Below, one piece after another: positions 34,690 through 43,576 of a DNA stretch of 64,000 bases; position 1 is the stretch's first letter; each line of letters starts with the position of its first letter. This DNA comes from Streptomyces nymphaeiformis (GTDB lineage Bacteria; Actinomycetota; Actinomycetes; Streptomycetales; Streptomycetaceae), in NCBI RefSeq assembly GCF_014203895.1, contig NZ_JACHJY010000013.1, forward strand, positions 186,001-250,000, in the 5' to 3' direction. The position numbers and the translations under genes are program-made. The notes beneath the pieces were generated by a model. That model had not been told where the DNA came from. It saw nothing but the letters and a program-made list of their open reading frames with translations, and made no database searches.

Positions 34690-35110
34690 CGTGCGCGTGA
34701 CGCCGCCGTGAAAGAGCCGGGTCTACCTCGGGTGACCTCTCAGTGCGGAACCGGTTCCATCGGCCTCCACTGCGTCGACGTCGCGGTCCACTGCGCCGGT
34801 GCCCACACCGTGTACTACGACGACGACCCGGTCCGGATGAAGGCCGCCGAGCAGCTCGGCGCCGAGGTCCACGACATCCACAGCAAGCGCGGGAAGGGCT
34901 TTCACCTCGTCGATGCCACCGTCCGCATCACGGCCTCCCCGGAGACCCTCGACCACCTGGCAGACGCCGTCCGCACCCTCACCGCACGACTCACCGGCCA
35001 CCATCGCCAACCTGCGGACATCCCCGAGGCCGACGAATTTCCGGGCGGCGTACACATGTACAGCCCCGCAACCGGCTCCGGCAGCCCGCCCCCGAAGCCG
35101 AACCAGCTGG
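34690..35110 (+). pseudogene. zinc-type alcohol dehydrogenase fragment fused to unrelated sequence
   Basis: Plus-strand translation contains GTGSIGLHCVDVAVHCAGAH and TVYYDDDPVRMKAAEQLGAE, the NAD(P)-binding loop and first strands of a medium-chain dehydrogenase. After HDIHSKRGKG it changes into FHLVDATVRITASPETLDHL ADAVRTL, not from the same enzyme. The catalytic domain is missing. It looks like a deletion junction of two genes. Confidence 0.5.
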
Positions 35111-35127
35111 ATTCGTGTGAACTGTGG

Positions 35128-36021
35128 TCAGCCGGTTGCCGATGGTTTCGCCGACGAGGCGGCTTCCTCCGTGGCCGCCCAGGAGGCCAGGAACCGCAGG
35201 CCCTCTTCGGAGGGCGAGCCGGGTTCGGCGGTGTAGATGGTGAGAGTGAGGCCTGGTTCGGCGGCCATCTCCAGCCCTTCGTAGGCCAGGGTGAGGTCGC
35301 CGACGACCTGGTGGCGGAAGCGTTTGGTGCCGGTGCCGTGGTGGCGGACGTCGTGGGCGCCCCAGCGGGTGCGGAAGGCGTCGCTGCGGGTGGACAGTTC
35401 GCCGACGAGGTCGTGCAGGTCCTTGTCGTGGGGGTTGCGGCCGGCCTCGGTGCGCAGGATGGCCACGGAGATGTCGGCGGCGACGTCCCAGTCGGGGTAG
35501 AAACGGCGGGAGGAGGGGTCGAGGAACTGGAAGCGGGCCAGGTTCGCCTGGTTGTGCGGATCGGCGTAGACGTCGGCGTAGAAGGCACGGGCGAGCCGGT
35601 TGGCGGCGAGAAGGTCCATGCGGCCGTTGCGTACGAACGCGGGCCCCGCGGTGATGGCGTCGAGGGTCCACTGCAGGCTGCGGTGCGGCTTCCACTGGTC
35701 CTTGGTACGGCGTCGGCGGGGCCGGGTGAGGGCATCGGAGCCGTCAGCGGCACGGGCGAGGTTCAGCAGGTGGGCGCGTTCGGCGTCGTCGAGCCGGAGG
35801 GCGCGGGCGACGGCTTCCAGGACGGCCGGTGAGACGCCGGCGAGGTTGCCGCGCTCCAGCTTGGCGTAGTACTCGACGCTGACGTCGGCCAGCGCCGCGA
35901 CCTCACTCCTGCGCAGCCCCGGGACGCGGCGCCGGGGGCCGGAGGGCAGCCCGGCCTGCTCGGGGGTGATCCTGGATCGCCGCGAGGTGAGGAACTCACG
36001 GACCTCTGCTCGGTTGTCCAC
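35128..36021 (-). CDS. XRE regulator with MmyB-like ligand domain
   Basis: 297 residues from GTG 36019-36021 (VDNRAEVREFLTSRRSRITP) behind GAGG. Helix-turn-helix at about 25-85 (VPGLRRSEVAALADVSVEYY; KLERGNLAGVSPAVLEAVAR). The C-terminal MmyB domain (about 105-280: QWTLDAITAGPAFVRNGRMD; DPSSRRFYPDWDVAADISVA) is a PAS-like pocket found in actinobacterial regulators that control neighbouring redox genes. Divergent from the alcohol dehydrogenase operon at 36218, its probable target. Confidence 0.85.
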   Translation of the reverse strand: MDNRAEVREFLTSRRSRITPEQAGLPSGPRRRVPGLRRSEVAALADVSVEYYAKLERGNLAGVSPAVLEAVARALRLDDAERAHLLNLARAADGSDALTRPRRRRTKDQWKPHRSLQWTLDAITAGPAFVRNGRMDLLAANRLARAFYADVYADPHNQANLARFQFLDPSSRRFYPDWDVAADISVAILRTEAGRNPHDKDLHDLVGELSTRSDAFRTRWGAHDVRHHGTGTKRFRHQVVGDLTLAYEGLEMAAEPGLTLTIYTAEPGSPSEEGLRFLASWAATEEAASSAKPSATG

Positions 36022-36217
36022 ACCTCGACGGTACGGCCTGGCGGGCGACGGAGGGATGTACTGCCGGTACACCCCTCGTCAGTGACTCGCTGCGCCCGCG
36101 AAGCACGGGTTACCTGGATGACGTGGCGTTCTCCCTGCTGCTCCTCCGGCAGAGCGGGAACGCCGGCACGCGGACCGCCCACGGCGGTCCAGCCCTCTCG
36201 TACCCAAGGAACCCCTC

Positions 36218-37234
36218 ATGCGCGGCGCAGTGATCCATGCCCCCGGCGACGTCCGTTTCGAGACCCTGGACGACCCGAAGATCCTTCATCCCACCGACGC
36301 GATCATCCGTACGGCCGTCACCTGTGTCTGCGGCTCGGACCTGTGGCCCTATCGGGGCGCGGAGCCGATCGGCGACCCGCACCCGATGGGGCACGAGTAC
36401 GTCGGCTTCGTGGAGGAGGTCGGCAGCGAGGTCACCTCCGTCCGGCCCGGACAGTTCGTCGTCGGCTCGTTCGCCACCTCCGACAACACCTGCGCGAACT
36501 GCAGGAACGGGTTCCCGTCGAACTGCCTGCACCGCGAGTTCATGTCCACCTGCCAGGCCGAGTACGTCCGCATCCCCCACGCCCAGGGCACCCTGGTCGC
36601 CACCGACGGGGTGCCGGACGAGAAGTTCTGGCCGGGCCTGCTGGCGGTCTCGGACGTACTGGGCACCGGCTGGTGGGCCGCGGACGCCGCCGAGGTCGGG
36701 CCCGGCTCGACCGCCGTGGTCGTCGGTGACGGAGCGGTCGGCCTGTGCGGGGTGATCGCCGCGAAGGAGAGGGGTGCGGAGCGGATCATCGCCATGTCCC
36801 GCCACGAGTCCCGGCAGAACCTCGCCCTGGCCTTCGGCGCCACCGACGTCGTCACCGAGCGCGGTGAGGAGGGCGTGGCCCGGATCAAGGAGCTGACGGG
36901 CGGGATCGGCGCCGACAGCGTCCTGGAGTGCGTCGGCACCGCCGAGGCCATGCGGCAGGCCCTGCACGCGGCCCGGCCCGGGGGCAGCGTCGGCTTCGTC
37001 GGCGTCCCCCACGACGTCGCGGTCGACGGGCAGGAACTGTTCTTCTCCCACGTCGGCCTGCGCGGCGGTCCCGCACCCGTGCGCCGCTACCTGCCCGACC
37101 TGATCGACCGCGTCCTTGCCGGCCGCATCGACCCCGGCAAGGTCTTCGACCTCACCCTGCCCCTGGAACGGGTCGCCGAGGGCTACCGGGCGATGGACGA
37201 GCGCCGCGCCATCAAGGCCCTCCTCACTCCCTGA
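36218..37234 (+). CDS. zinc-dependent alcohol dehydrogenase
   Basis: 338 residues starting MRGAVIHAPGDVRFETLDDP. The catalytic zinc site is at CVCGSDLWPYRG and HPMGHEYVGFVEEVG. The structural zinc loop (NTCANCRNGFPSNCLH) has three Cys visible, one fewer than usual. The Rossmann motif is VVVGDGAVGLCGVIAAKERG. First gene of a five-gene operon with cupin, SDR, cyclophilin-like and MFS genes. Likely cytosolic, reducing or oxidising a small carbonyl compound. Confidence 0.85.
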   Translation: MRGAVIHAPGDVRFETLDDPKILHPTDAIIRTAVTCVCGSDLWPYRGAEPIGDPHPMGHEYVGFVEEVGSEVTSVRPGQFVVGSFATSDNTCANCRNGFPSNCLHREFMSTCQAEYVRIPHAQGTLVATDGVPDEKFWPGLLAVSDVLGTGWWAADAAEVGPGSTAVVVGDGAVGLCGVIAAKERGAERIIAMSRHESRQNLALAFGATDVVTERGEEGVARIKELTGGIGADSVLECVGTAEAMRQALHAARPGGSVGFVGVPHDVAVDGQELFFSHVGLRGGPAPVRRYLPDLIDRVLAGRIDPGKVFDLTLPLERVAEGYRAMDERRAIKALLTP

Positions 37235-37260
37235 CCCGCCTACCGCCCGAGGAACGACCA

Positions 37261-37670
37261 TGCAGATCACCCGCAGCTCGATCGACACCGTCAAAGGCCC
37301 GTCCGACTGGTTCACCGGCGACGTCTACATCGACGCCGTCGCCGCGGCCCCGGCCCCCTCCCGGGTCACCGCCAACCTGGTGCACTTCATGCCCGGCGCC
37401 CGCACCCACTGGCACCGCCACCCCTTGGGCCAGACCGTCTTCGTCACCGAAGGAGTCGGCCTGTGCCAGCGGCGCGGCGGCCCGGTGGAAGTCATCCGGC
37501 CCGGCGACCGCGTCCTGTTCGAAGCCGACGAGGAGCACTGGCACGGCGCCGCACCGAACCGGCTGATGGTCCACCTCGCCATCAACGAGGGCGACCACGC
37601 CCACGACGTCGTCCACTGGCTGACCCCCGTCACCGACGCCGAGTACGCCACAGCCCCGGCCACCGGCTGA
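37261..37670 (+). CDS. cupin domain protein
   Basis: 136 residues from ATG 37261, 27 bases after the dehydrogenase. Cupin motif 1 is PGARTHWHRHPLGQTVFVTE (about 46-66) and motif 2 is PGDRVLFEADEEHWHGAA (about 84-101), giving an intact His/His/Glu...His metal site. This is the small single-domain cupin usually found with dehydrogenase/SDR operons; enzyme or metabolite-binding role unknown. Confidence 0.85.
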
Positions 37671-37698
37671 GCCCCCCATCGTCCTTGAGGAGAACCCT

Positions 37699-38190
37699 GT
37701 GACCACCTTCGCTCTCGTCGGCGCGGGACCGGGCCTGGGACTGGCGGCCGCCCGCCGCTTCGGCGCCGCCGGCCACCGCGTCGCCCTCCTCTCGCGCAGC
37801 CTCCAGCACCAGGACGACCTGGTGGCCGAGCCGGCGCGGGAGAACGTCCAGGCCCGCGGCTTCACCGCCGACGTCCTCGACCCTGCTTCTCTCACCGCGG
37901 CCCTGCACGAAGTCGCCGACACGCTGCCGTTCGTCAACGGATCCAGCGCCGTGCGCCCGAACCCCGAGCGGGCCGGCACCTCGATCGCGTCCGCCGCAGA
38001 GAGCGCCTACGCGGCGATGCTCCACGACGCCCTCGCCGACCAGAACATCCACGCCGCCCAGCTGATCATCCCCGGTGCGATCAGGCCCGACGCCGAGCAC
38101 TCCAGCCCTGACGCACTGGCCGAGCGCCTGTACGCCATCCACACCGAACGCGGCGGCTTCCGGCACTACGCCGAGCCCATGCCCACATGA
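37699..38190 (+). CDS. short-chain dehydrogenase lacking its catalytic core
   Basis: 163 residues from GTG 37699 with a GAGGAG-type ribosome binding site. The NAD(P)-binding start MTTFALVGAGPGLGLAAARR and LLSRSLQHQDDLVAEPARENV match the Rossmann part. 'VADTLPFVNGSSAVRPNPER' then joins directly to YAAMLHDALADQNIHAAQLI. The YxxxK segment and the Asn-Ser stretch are missing, about 70-80 residues short of the family. Frame is kept, so a protein is made, but normal SDR catalysis is unlikely. Confidence 0.6.
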   Translation: MTTFALVGAGPGLGLAAARRFGAAGHRVALLSRSLQHQDDLVAEPARENVQARGFTADVLDPASLTAALHEVADTLPFVNGSSAVRPNPERAGTSIASAAESAYAAMLHDALADQNIHAAQLIIPGAIRPDAEHSSPDALAERLYAIHTERGGFRHYAEPMPT

Positions 38191-38208
38191 GGCCCGGGGA
38201 TCTCCTCC

Positions 38209-38745
38209 ATGAACTCCGCTGCCCGTCGCCGGTCGGCCCGCTTCGCTCCGGCAGCCGCCCTGTTGCTGGCCGCGACCGCCTGCGCCCGCGACTCGCAAGA
38301 AGCCACGCCGCCCTCTTCGTCTTCCGCCTCCGCGTCCCAGGAAGAGCAGGAGACAGCGGCATCCACCGCACCATCCGCCTCCGGCAGGAGCACCGCCATG
38401 GACATCAGAGTCACCCTCGACGGCCGCCCCGTCGACGCCACCTTGAACGACAGCCCCGCCGCGCGCGACTTCGCCGAACTGCTCCCGCTCACCCTGGACC
38501 TCGAAGACTTCCACGGTACGGAACGGGTCACCGACCTGCCGCGCAAGCTGGACACCTCCGGCGCCCCCGAGCCGGCCGCGGCCAAGGTCGGCGACATCGC
38601 CTACTACGCCCCCTGGGGCAACCTGGCCCTCTTCCACCAGGAGGGGCCCGCCGCCTCCGCCGACCTGCTCATCCTCGGCCACCTCGACGTCAGCGCAGAC
38701 CAGCTCGGCCGGGCCGAGCGCATCACCGTCGAAGCCGCCTCCTGA
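38209..38745 (+). CDS. cyclophilin-like fold lipoprotein
   Basis: 178 residues. The signal segment FAPAAALLLAATAC ends in a lipobox (Cys about 26), then a Ser/Thr/Glu linker, then the cyclophilin-like domain (about 60-175): MDIRVTLDGRPVDATLNDSP and AARDFAELLPLTLDLEDFHG with KVGDIAYYAPWGNLALFHQE. Probably anchored outside the membrane. Genes of this family accompany flavodoxin or MFS operons; function unknown. Confidence 0.75.
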   Translation: MNSAARRRSARFAPAAALLLAATACARDSQEATPPSSSSASASQEEQETAASTAPSASGRSTAMDIRVTLDGRPVDATLNDSPAARDFAELLPLTLDLEDFHGTERVTDLPRKLDTSGAPEPAAAKVGDIAYYAPWGNLALFHQEGPAASADLLILGHLDVSADQLGRAERITVEAAS

Positions 38746-38771
38746 ACCCCCAGAGAAAGAGAACTACCCGT

Positions 38772-40028
38772 ATGCCTTCCGCAGCCGGCACCCCCACGGG
38801 CAAGCTGCCCTTCGTCGTCTGGGTGCTCGCCGCCGGCACGTTCCTGATGGGCACCACCGAGTTCGTCATCGCAGGACTTCTGCCGGAGATCGCCGGTGAC
38901 CTCGGCGTCGGCCTCTCCCGCGCCGGCCTGCTGATCACCGCCTTCGCCGTCGGCATGATCGTCGGCGGGCCGACCACGGCCCTGGCCACCCTGCGCCTGC
39001 CCCGGCGTCTGACCCTCGTCCTGGCCCTGGCCCTCTTCGCCCTCGGACACGTCGTCGCCGCGCTCAGCACCTCCTTCACGGTCGTCCTCGCCGCCAGGGT
39101 GGTCACCGCGCTGGCCACCGGCGCGTTCTGGGCCGTCGGATTCGTCATCGCCACCGCCGCCGCGGGCCCGGCGCGGGCCACCCGGGCCGTCGGCGTCATG
39201 ATGGGCGGCCTGACCCTGGCCAACGTCGTCGGCGTGCCGATCGGCTCGTTCGTCGGCCGGTACACCGGCTGGCGCGGCCCCTTCTGGGCCCTGGCCGTCC
39301 TCGCCGCCCTTGCCGCCGTGTTCGTCGCCCGCTTCGTCCCCGCGACGGAACAGCGGGCCGAGCTCTCTGTACGGGCCGAGGTCCGCGCCCTGCGCCAGGG
39401 CCGGCTGTGGCTGGCCTTGGCCGCCGCCGTCCTGATCATGGGCGGTGTCCTGGCCACGTACACCTACATCACCCCGCTGCTGACCGACCGCGCCGGCATC
39501 CCGTCCGGGGCCGTCCCGTCGGTACTGATCGTCTTCGGGCTCGGTGCCCTGGGCGGCACCGCCATCGGCGGCCGGCTCGGCGACCGCCGCCCGATGGCCA
39601 CCACCATCACGGCCGCCGCGGTCACCGCCCTGGCACTGTTCCTGCTGATCCCGCTGTCGACCGGGCCCGCCACCGCCGTCGTCCTGGTCTTCCTCATGGC
39701 CCTGGCCGGGTTCACCGTCAACCCCGTCGTCACCGCACTCGCCGTCCGCTTCGCCGGCGACGCCCCCACCCTCACCTCGGCCCTGTCCACCTCCGCCTAC
39801 AACACCGGCATCGCCGTCGGCTCCGCCCTCGCCGGCCGAGCCCTGAACACCTCCCTCGGCCTGACCGGACCGGCCCTGGTCGGCGCCGTCTCCGCCGCCC
39901 TCACCCTCCTGCCGCTCATCGCCCTCGCCCTCGGCGGCACCCGGCGGCAGGCCCGGATCGCGGCCCGGCACACAGCCCCGGCCCGCATGCGGGACCACGA
40001 GACAACATCTGTGTCATCCAGGCACTGA
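38772..40028 (+). CDS. MFS transporter (drug/arabinose efflux type)
   Basis: 418 residues from ATG 38772 (MPSAAGTPTGKLPFVVWVLA). Twelve membrane helices. FLMGTTEFVIAGLLPEIAGD is the signature of the YdhP/Ara-type efflux branch of the major facilitator family. 'GRYTGWRGPFWALAVLAALA' and 'RLGDRRPMATTITA' supply the inter-half loops. Last gene of the operon. Export of the product or of a toxic aldehyde-type substrate is plausible. Confidence 0.85.
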   Translation: MPSAAGTPTGKLPFVVWVLAAGTFLMGTTEFVIAGLLPEIAGDLGVGLSRAGLLITAFAVGMIVGGPTTALATLRLPRRLTLVLALALFALGHVVAALSTSFTVVLAARVVTALATGAFWAVGFVIATAAAGPARATRAVGVMMGGLTLANVVGVPIGSFVGRYTGWRGPFWALAVLAALAAVFVARFVPATEQRAELSVRAEVRALRQGRLWLALAAAVLIMGGVLATYTYITPLLTDRAGIPSGAVPSVLIVFGLGALGGTAIGGRLGDRRPMATTITAAAVTALALFLLIPLSTGPATAVVLVFLMALAGFTVNPVVTALAVRFAGDAPTLTSALSTSAYNTGIAVGSALAGRALNTSLGLTGPALVGAVSAALTLLPLIALALGGTRRQARIAARHTAPARMRDHETTSVSSRH

Positions 40029-40208
40029 CACACCTCCATCGTCGCCGACCGCACGATGGAGCCCTTCGCCTGCCTCGACACGGCCTACAACGAGGGCGAC
40101 TCCGCACCGGGCTCGGGCGGGCGGAGCTACACGGGGCGCGGCTGCCGACGGCCTCCGAGCTCGTTCGGGCGCGCCTGCAGCCTCCCGTGGGGAGCCGGGA
40201 GGCGGGCG

Positions 40209-40244
40209 CGGCCCTGCCCTCACGGGCGCGGGAAGGCAGGGCCG
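40209..40244. terminator. hairpin downstream of the MFS operon
   Basis: Arms CGGCCCTGCC (40209-40218) and GGCAGGGCCG (40235-40244), 10 bp perfect, 16-base loop. It lies between the convergent MFS gene and nuoN. The remaining bases 40029-40580 hold no gene I can support. Confidence 0.5.
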
Positions 40245-40580
40245 ACGGCGTAGCCCGCTTGGGGTGGGGCGGGGAGCCGCGTGCTCTTCACCCTGCCACC
40301 GGGCTACGGGGGTGCGCCAGAGGTGTGCACGAACCAGCCAACGGCATATGCAGGAGTTCAAGGGCACGCCACAAGCCGCTGGTCGGCGTACGAACCGCTG
40401 CCCGTGGAGACCGGGGCTGGGCAGGCCAGGGCGTGCACGACCGCGTCCATCCGGTCGGGCGAGTCCATCACCGGGATCCACGTAACAAGCGCCCCTCCAG
40501 CTCGACGTGCTCGTCCAGTGGGAGGGCTTGCCCTGCTTGCAGAGCTGCGCGATCGACTCCGCTGTCGCTCGCGATGGCCG

Positions 40581-41999
40581 TCACGTGCTGAGGGAGCCGC
40601 TCAGCAGCGGAAGTACCGGTCCCGCCGCCACCCCCAGGCCCACCGAGACTGCGGCGGCGGTGTAGGCGGCGACGCGGGCCGGGAGGTCGCCGTCGGTGAG
40701 AGCGTCGCCAGGGCGTCCTGATACGGCGGGCAGGATCAGGCGCAGGTAGTAGAACAGCGAGGCCACGGTGTTCACGGCGGCCAGGACGGCGAGCCAGGCG
40801 TAGCCGCCGTCGAACGCGGCGGTGAACGCCTCCAGCTTGCCGACGAAGACCGCCGTGGGCGGCGTGCCGACGAGGCCGAGCAGGCAGGTCACCAGGCTTG
40901 CGGCGAGCAGCGGGCGCCGACGGGCGAGGCCGCGGTAGTCGTCGATCCGGGTGGCGCGGGGGAGGGCGCAGACCACGGCGAAGGCTCCCAGGTTCGTGAC
41001 GGCGTAGGCGGCCAGATAGTAGAGGAGGGCCGGCTGGGCCAGGTCGGATCGGCCGGCCACGGCGACGGGCAGGAGCAGGTAGCCGACCTGGCTGATGGTG
41101 GAGTACGCGAGGAGCCGCTTCACGTCCGTCTGGAAGAAGGCGGCGAGATTGCCCAGGGTCATGGAGGCGGCGGCGATGACGGAGACGAGCGCTGCCCACG
41201 GCATGCCGCTGTCGGAGAGGGCGGCCTCGCCGAGGCGCAGCAGAGCGGTGAGGGCGCCGATCTTCGGGACGGTGGTCAGGAAGGCGGCGACCGGCGCGGT
41301 GCTGCCCTGGATCGCGTCCGGCACCCAGAAGTGGGCGGGGACGGCGCCCGCCTTGAACAGCACGCCCGCGAGCAGGCCCACGGTCCCGGCGGCGACCAGT
41401 GACACGGGTGCCTGGGGCAGGGCGGGGCCGAGCAGCGGGTATCCCGTGGCTCGCCCGGCCGCGTACAGCACCGTGATGCCGGCCAGCATGACGACACCGA
41501 GCAGCGCGCCGATCACGTAGTACTTGAGGGCCGCCTCCGTGCCCGGACCGTCCTTGCGGAAGCCGGCGAGGGCGTACGCGGGGACGCTCGCGAGCAGGTA
41601 GCCGGCGGCGAGCAGCAGAAGGTCCTGGGCGCCGGCCATGACGAGGGCGCCGAGGGCGGAGAGTTGCAGCAGTACGTAGAGCTCGCTCTCGCGGGGGTGG
41701 GCGTGGAACGGGCGGGCGCACAGGGCGAGTACGAGCAGGACGGATCCGAGCACGACGACGCGGGTGGTGCTGGTGACCGGGTCGACGGTGAACCCCTCGC
41801 CGAACGCGGTGAGGTCCGGTCCCGCCGCGGCGACGGACGCCGCCACGATGCCCGCGAGCGCCGCACCGCAGGCGAGGATCCCCACGAGCCACTGCCAGCG
41901 CCTCGGCAACCAGGCCCCGAGCAGCAGTCCGAGGACGGCCGAGGCGGCGAGGAGCAGCTCGGGGAGGATGTCGAGCGGGTTCTCGTTCATGTCGGTCAT
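40581..41999 (-). CDS. nuoN: NADH-quinone oxidoreductase subunit N (accessory copy)
   Basis: 472 residues, about 14 membrane helices. Signatures are AALKYYVIGALLGVVMLAGI, FKAGAVPAHFWVPDAIQGST with the conserved Lys, and KRLLAYSTISQVGYLLLPVA. An antiporter-like proton channel subunit. Its ATG overlaps the nuoM stop (ATGA). Last gene of the minus-strand nuo operon. Confidence 0.9.
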   Translation of the reverse strand: MTDMNENPLDILPELLLAASAVLGLLLGAWLPRRWQWLVGILACGAALAGIVAASVAAAGPDLTAFGEGFTVDPVTSTTRVVVLGSVLLVLALCARPFHAHPRESELYVLLQLSALGALVMAGAQDLLLLAAGYLLASVPAYALAGFRKDGPGTEAALKYYVIGALLGVVMLAGITVLYAAGRATGYPLLGPALPQAPVSLVAAGTVGLLAGVLFKAGAVPAHFWVPDAIQGSTAPVAAFLTTVPKIGALTALLRLGEAALSDSGMPWAALVSVIAAASMTLGNLAAFFQTDVKRLLAYSTISQVGYLLLPVAVAGRSDLAQPALLYYLAAYAVTNLGAFAVVCALPRATRIDDYRGLARRRPLLAASLVTCLLGLVGTPPTAVFVGKLEAFTAAFDGGYAWLAVLAAVNTVASLFYYLRLILPAVSGRPGDALTDGDLPARVAAYTAAAVSVGLGVAAGPVLPLLSGSLST

Positions 42000-43501
42000 C
42001 GGGCGAGGAGCTCCAGGACCGTGCGCGAGGCCGGCTCGATGACGTCGAGGAGGAAGCGCGGGGCGACGCCCAGGACGACGGCGAGCGCGAGGAGCGGGAC
42101 GACGGCGGCGCTCTCGTGCGCCCGCAGGTCGGTGAACGCACGAGGGGTGCCGGGTGTGTCGGGGAGGCGCACAGGGCCCATGAGGAGTTGCCGCAGGGCG
42201 CGCAGGAACAGGCCGGCCGTGAGGAGGATGCCGAGCACGGACAGGGCGGTGGCCAGCGGTCTCGGCCCGAGAGCACCGGTGAAGATCTGGAACTCCGCGA
42301 TGAACCCGGAGAAGCCGGGGAGCCCGAGGGAGGCGAAGGCGGCCACACCCGTCAGCGCCGCGAACACCGGCGCGGGCGCGGCCAGGCCGCCGTACGCGCC
42401 CATGTCGTAGCTCCGCGCGCGGTCGTGGAGAACGCCGGCGAGGAGGAACAGCGCGCCCGTGATGAGGCCGTGGCTGACCATCTGGGTGACCGAGCCGGTG
42501 ACGGCGAGCGAGCGTGCCTGCGCCGAGGTGTCGGTGGTCGCGGCGGCGGCACCGACGGCCAGGACGATGTAGCCCATGTGGTTGACCGAGGTGTACGCGA
42601 CCATGCGTTTGAAGTCCGTCTGGGCGAGCGCCACCAGGGCGCCGTACAGGACGGAGACGACACCGATCACGACGAGGACGAGGGCGTAGCGACGCCAGGC
42701 GTCCGGCAGCAGGGGCATGGCGATGCGCAGGAATCCGTACGTCCCCATCTTCAGGAGCACGCCGGCGAGGATGGCCGATCCGGCCGCCGGGGCCTCGGTG
42801 TGGGCCGGGGGCAGCCAGGTGTGGAACGGGACGGTGGGCGTCTTGACGGCGAGTCCGAGGCCGATCGCGAGCAGCACGAGACCGGCGTACGTGCCCCGGC
42901 CCGCCAGGGGGTTCTGCCGGGTCAGGTCCACGATGTCGAAGGTGTGCGGGGAGGCGGCGAGGTACAGGCCGATGAAGCCGAGCAGCAGCGCGAGCGAGCC
43001 GATGAAGGTGTAGAGGAAGAACTTCAGCGCGGCCCGCTTGGCGTCACCGTGTCCCCAGCCCGCGATGACGAAGTACATCGCCACGATCGACAGGTCGAAG
43101 AAGACGAAGAACAGGATCAGGTCGAGGGAGACGAACAGCCCCAGGCAGGTCGTCTGGAGGAAGAGGAAGAGCGCGGCGAACTCACGGAACCGGTGCCGGT
43201 CACGCAGCGCGTACACGGCGCAGGCCAGGAACAGGACGCAGGTGAGGGCGAGCAGCGGCAAGGACAGGCCGTCCACGCCGACGTGGTAGCCGACCCCCGC
43301 GTTGGGGATCCAACGGGCCCGCACCTCGTACTGGATGCCGCCGCCCGTCTCGTACCCGGCCCACACGGCGATGACGAGCCCGAGCTCGGCGGCCGCCGTG
43401 GCGACCCACAGCGCGCGCACGGCCTGGACCGGGGTACGGCCGGGCAGGGCCAGGAGCAGGACGGCGACCGCGGTCGGGGCGAAGACGAGGGCGGTGAGCA
43501 A
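41996..43501 (-). CDS. nuoM: NADH-quinone oxidoreductase subunit M (accessory copy)
   Basis: 501 residues from TTG 43499-43501, GAGGT upstream. The antiporter-like fold has VGVDGLSLPLLALTCVLFLA, FFVFFDLSIVAMYFVIAGWG (conserved Glu replaced by Asp in this helix by my reading), TVPFHTWLPPAHTEAPAAGS and FKRMVAYTSVNHMGYIVLAV. Proton-pumping membrane-arm subunit. A 15-base repeat of the nuoL end precedes its start. Confidence 0.9.
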   Translation of the reverse strand: MLTALVFAPTAVAVLLLALPGRTPVQAVRALWVATAAAELGLVIAVWAGYETGGGIQYEVRARWIPNAGVGYHVGVDGLSLPLLALTCVLFLACAVYALRDRHRFREFAALFLFLQTTCLGLFVSLDLILFFVFFDLSIVAMYFVIAGWGHGDAKRAALKFFLYTFIGSLALLLGFIGLYLAASPHTFDIVDLTRQNPLAGRGTYAGLVLLAIGLGLAVKTPTVPFHTWLPPAHTEAPAAGSAILAGVLLKMGTYGFLRIAMPLLPDAWRRYALVLVVIGVVSVLYGALVALAQTDFKRMVAYTSVNHMGYIVLAVGAAAATTDTSAQARSLAVTGSVTQMVSHGLITGALFLLAGVLHDRARSYDMGAYGGLAAPAPVFAALTGVAAFASLGLPGFSGFIAEFQIFTGALGPRPLATALSVLGILLTAGLFLRALRQLLMGPVRLPDTPGTPRAFTDLRAHESAAVVPLLALAVVLGVAPRFLLDVIEPASRTVLELLAR

Positions 43502-43576
43502 CGGTTACCTCACGAGGACGGGGTGGGGGAAGCGAGCGGAAGCCGCACGAGGGCACAGGAAGAGGGTGGTGATCGG

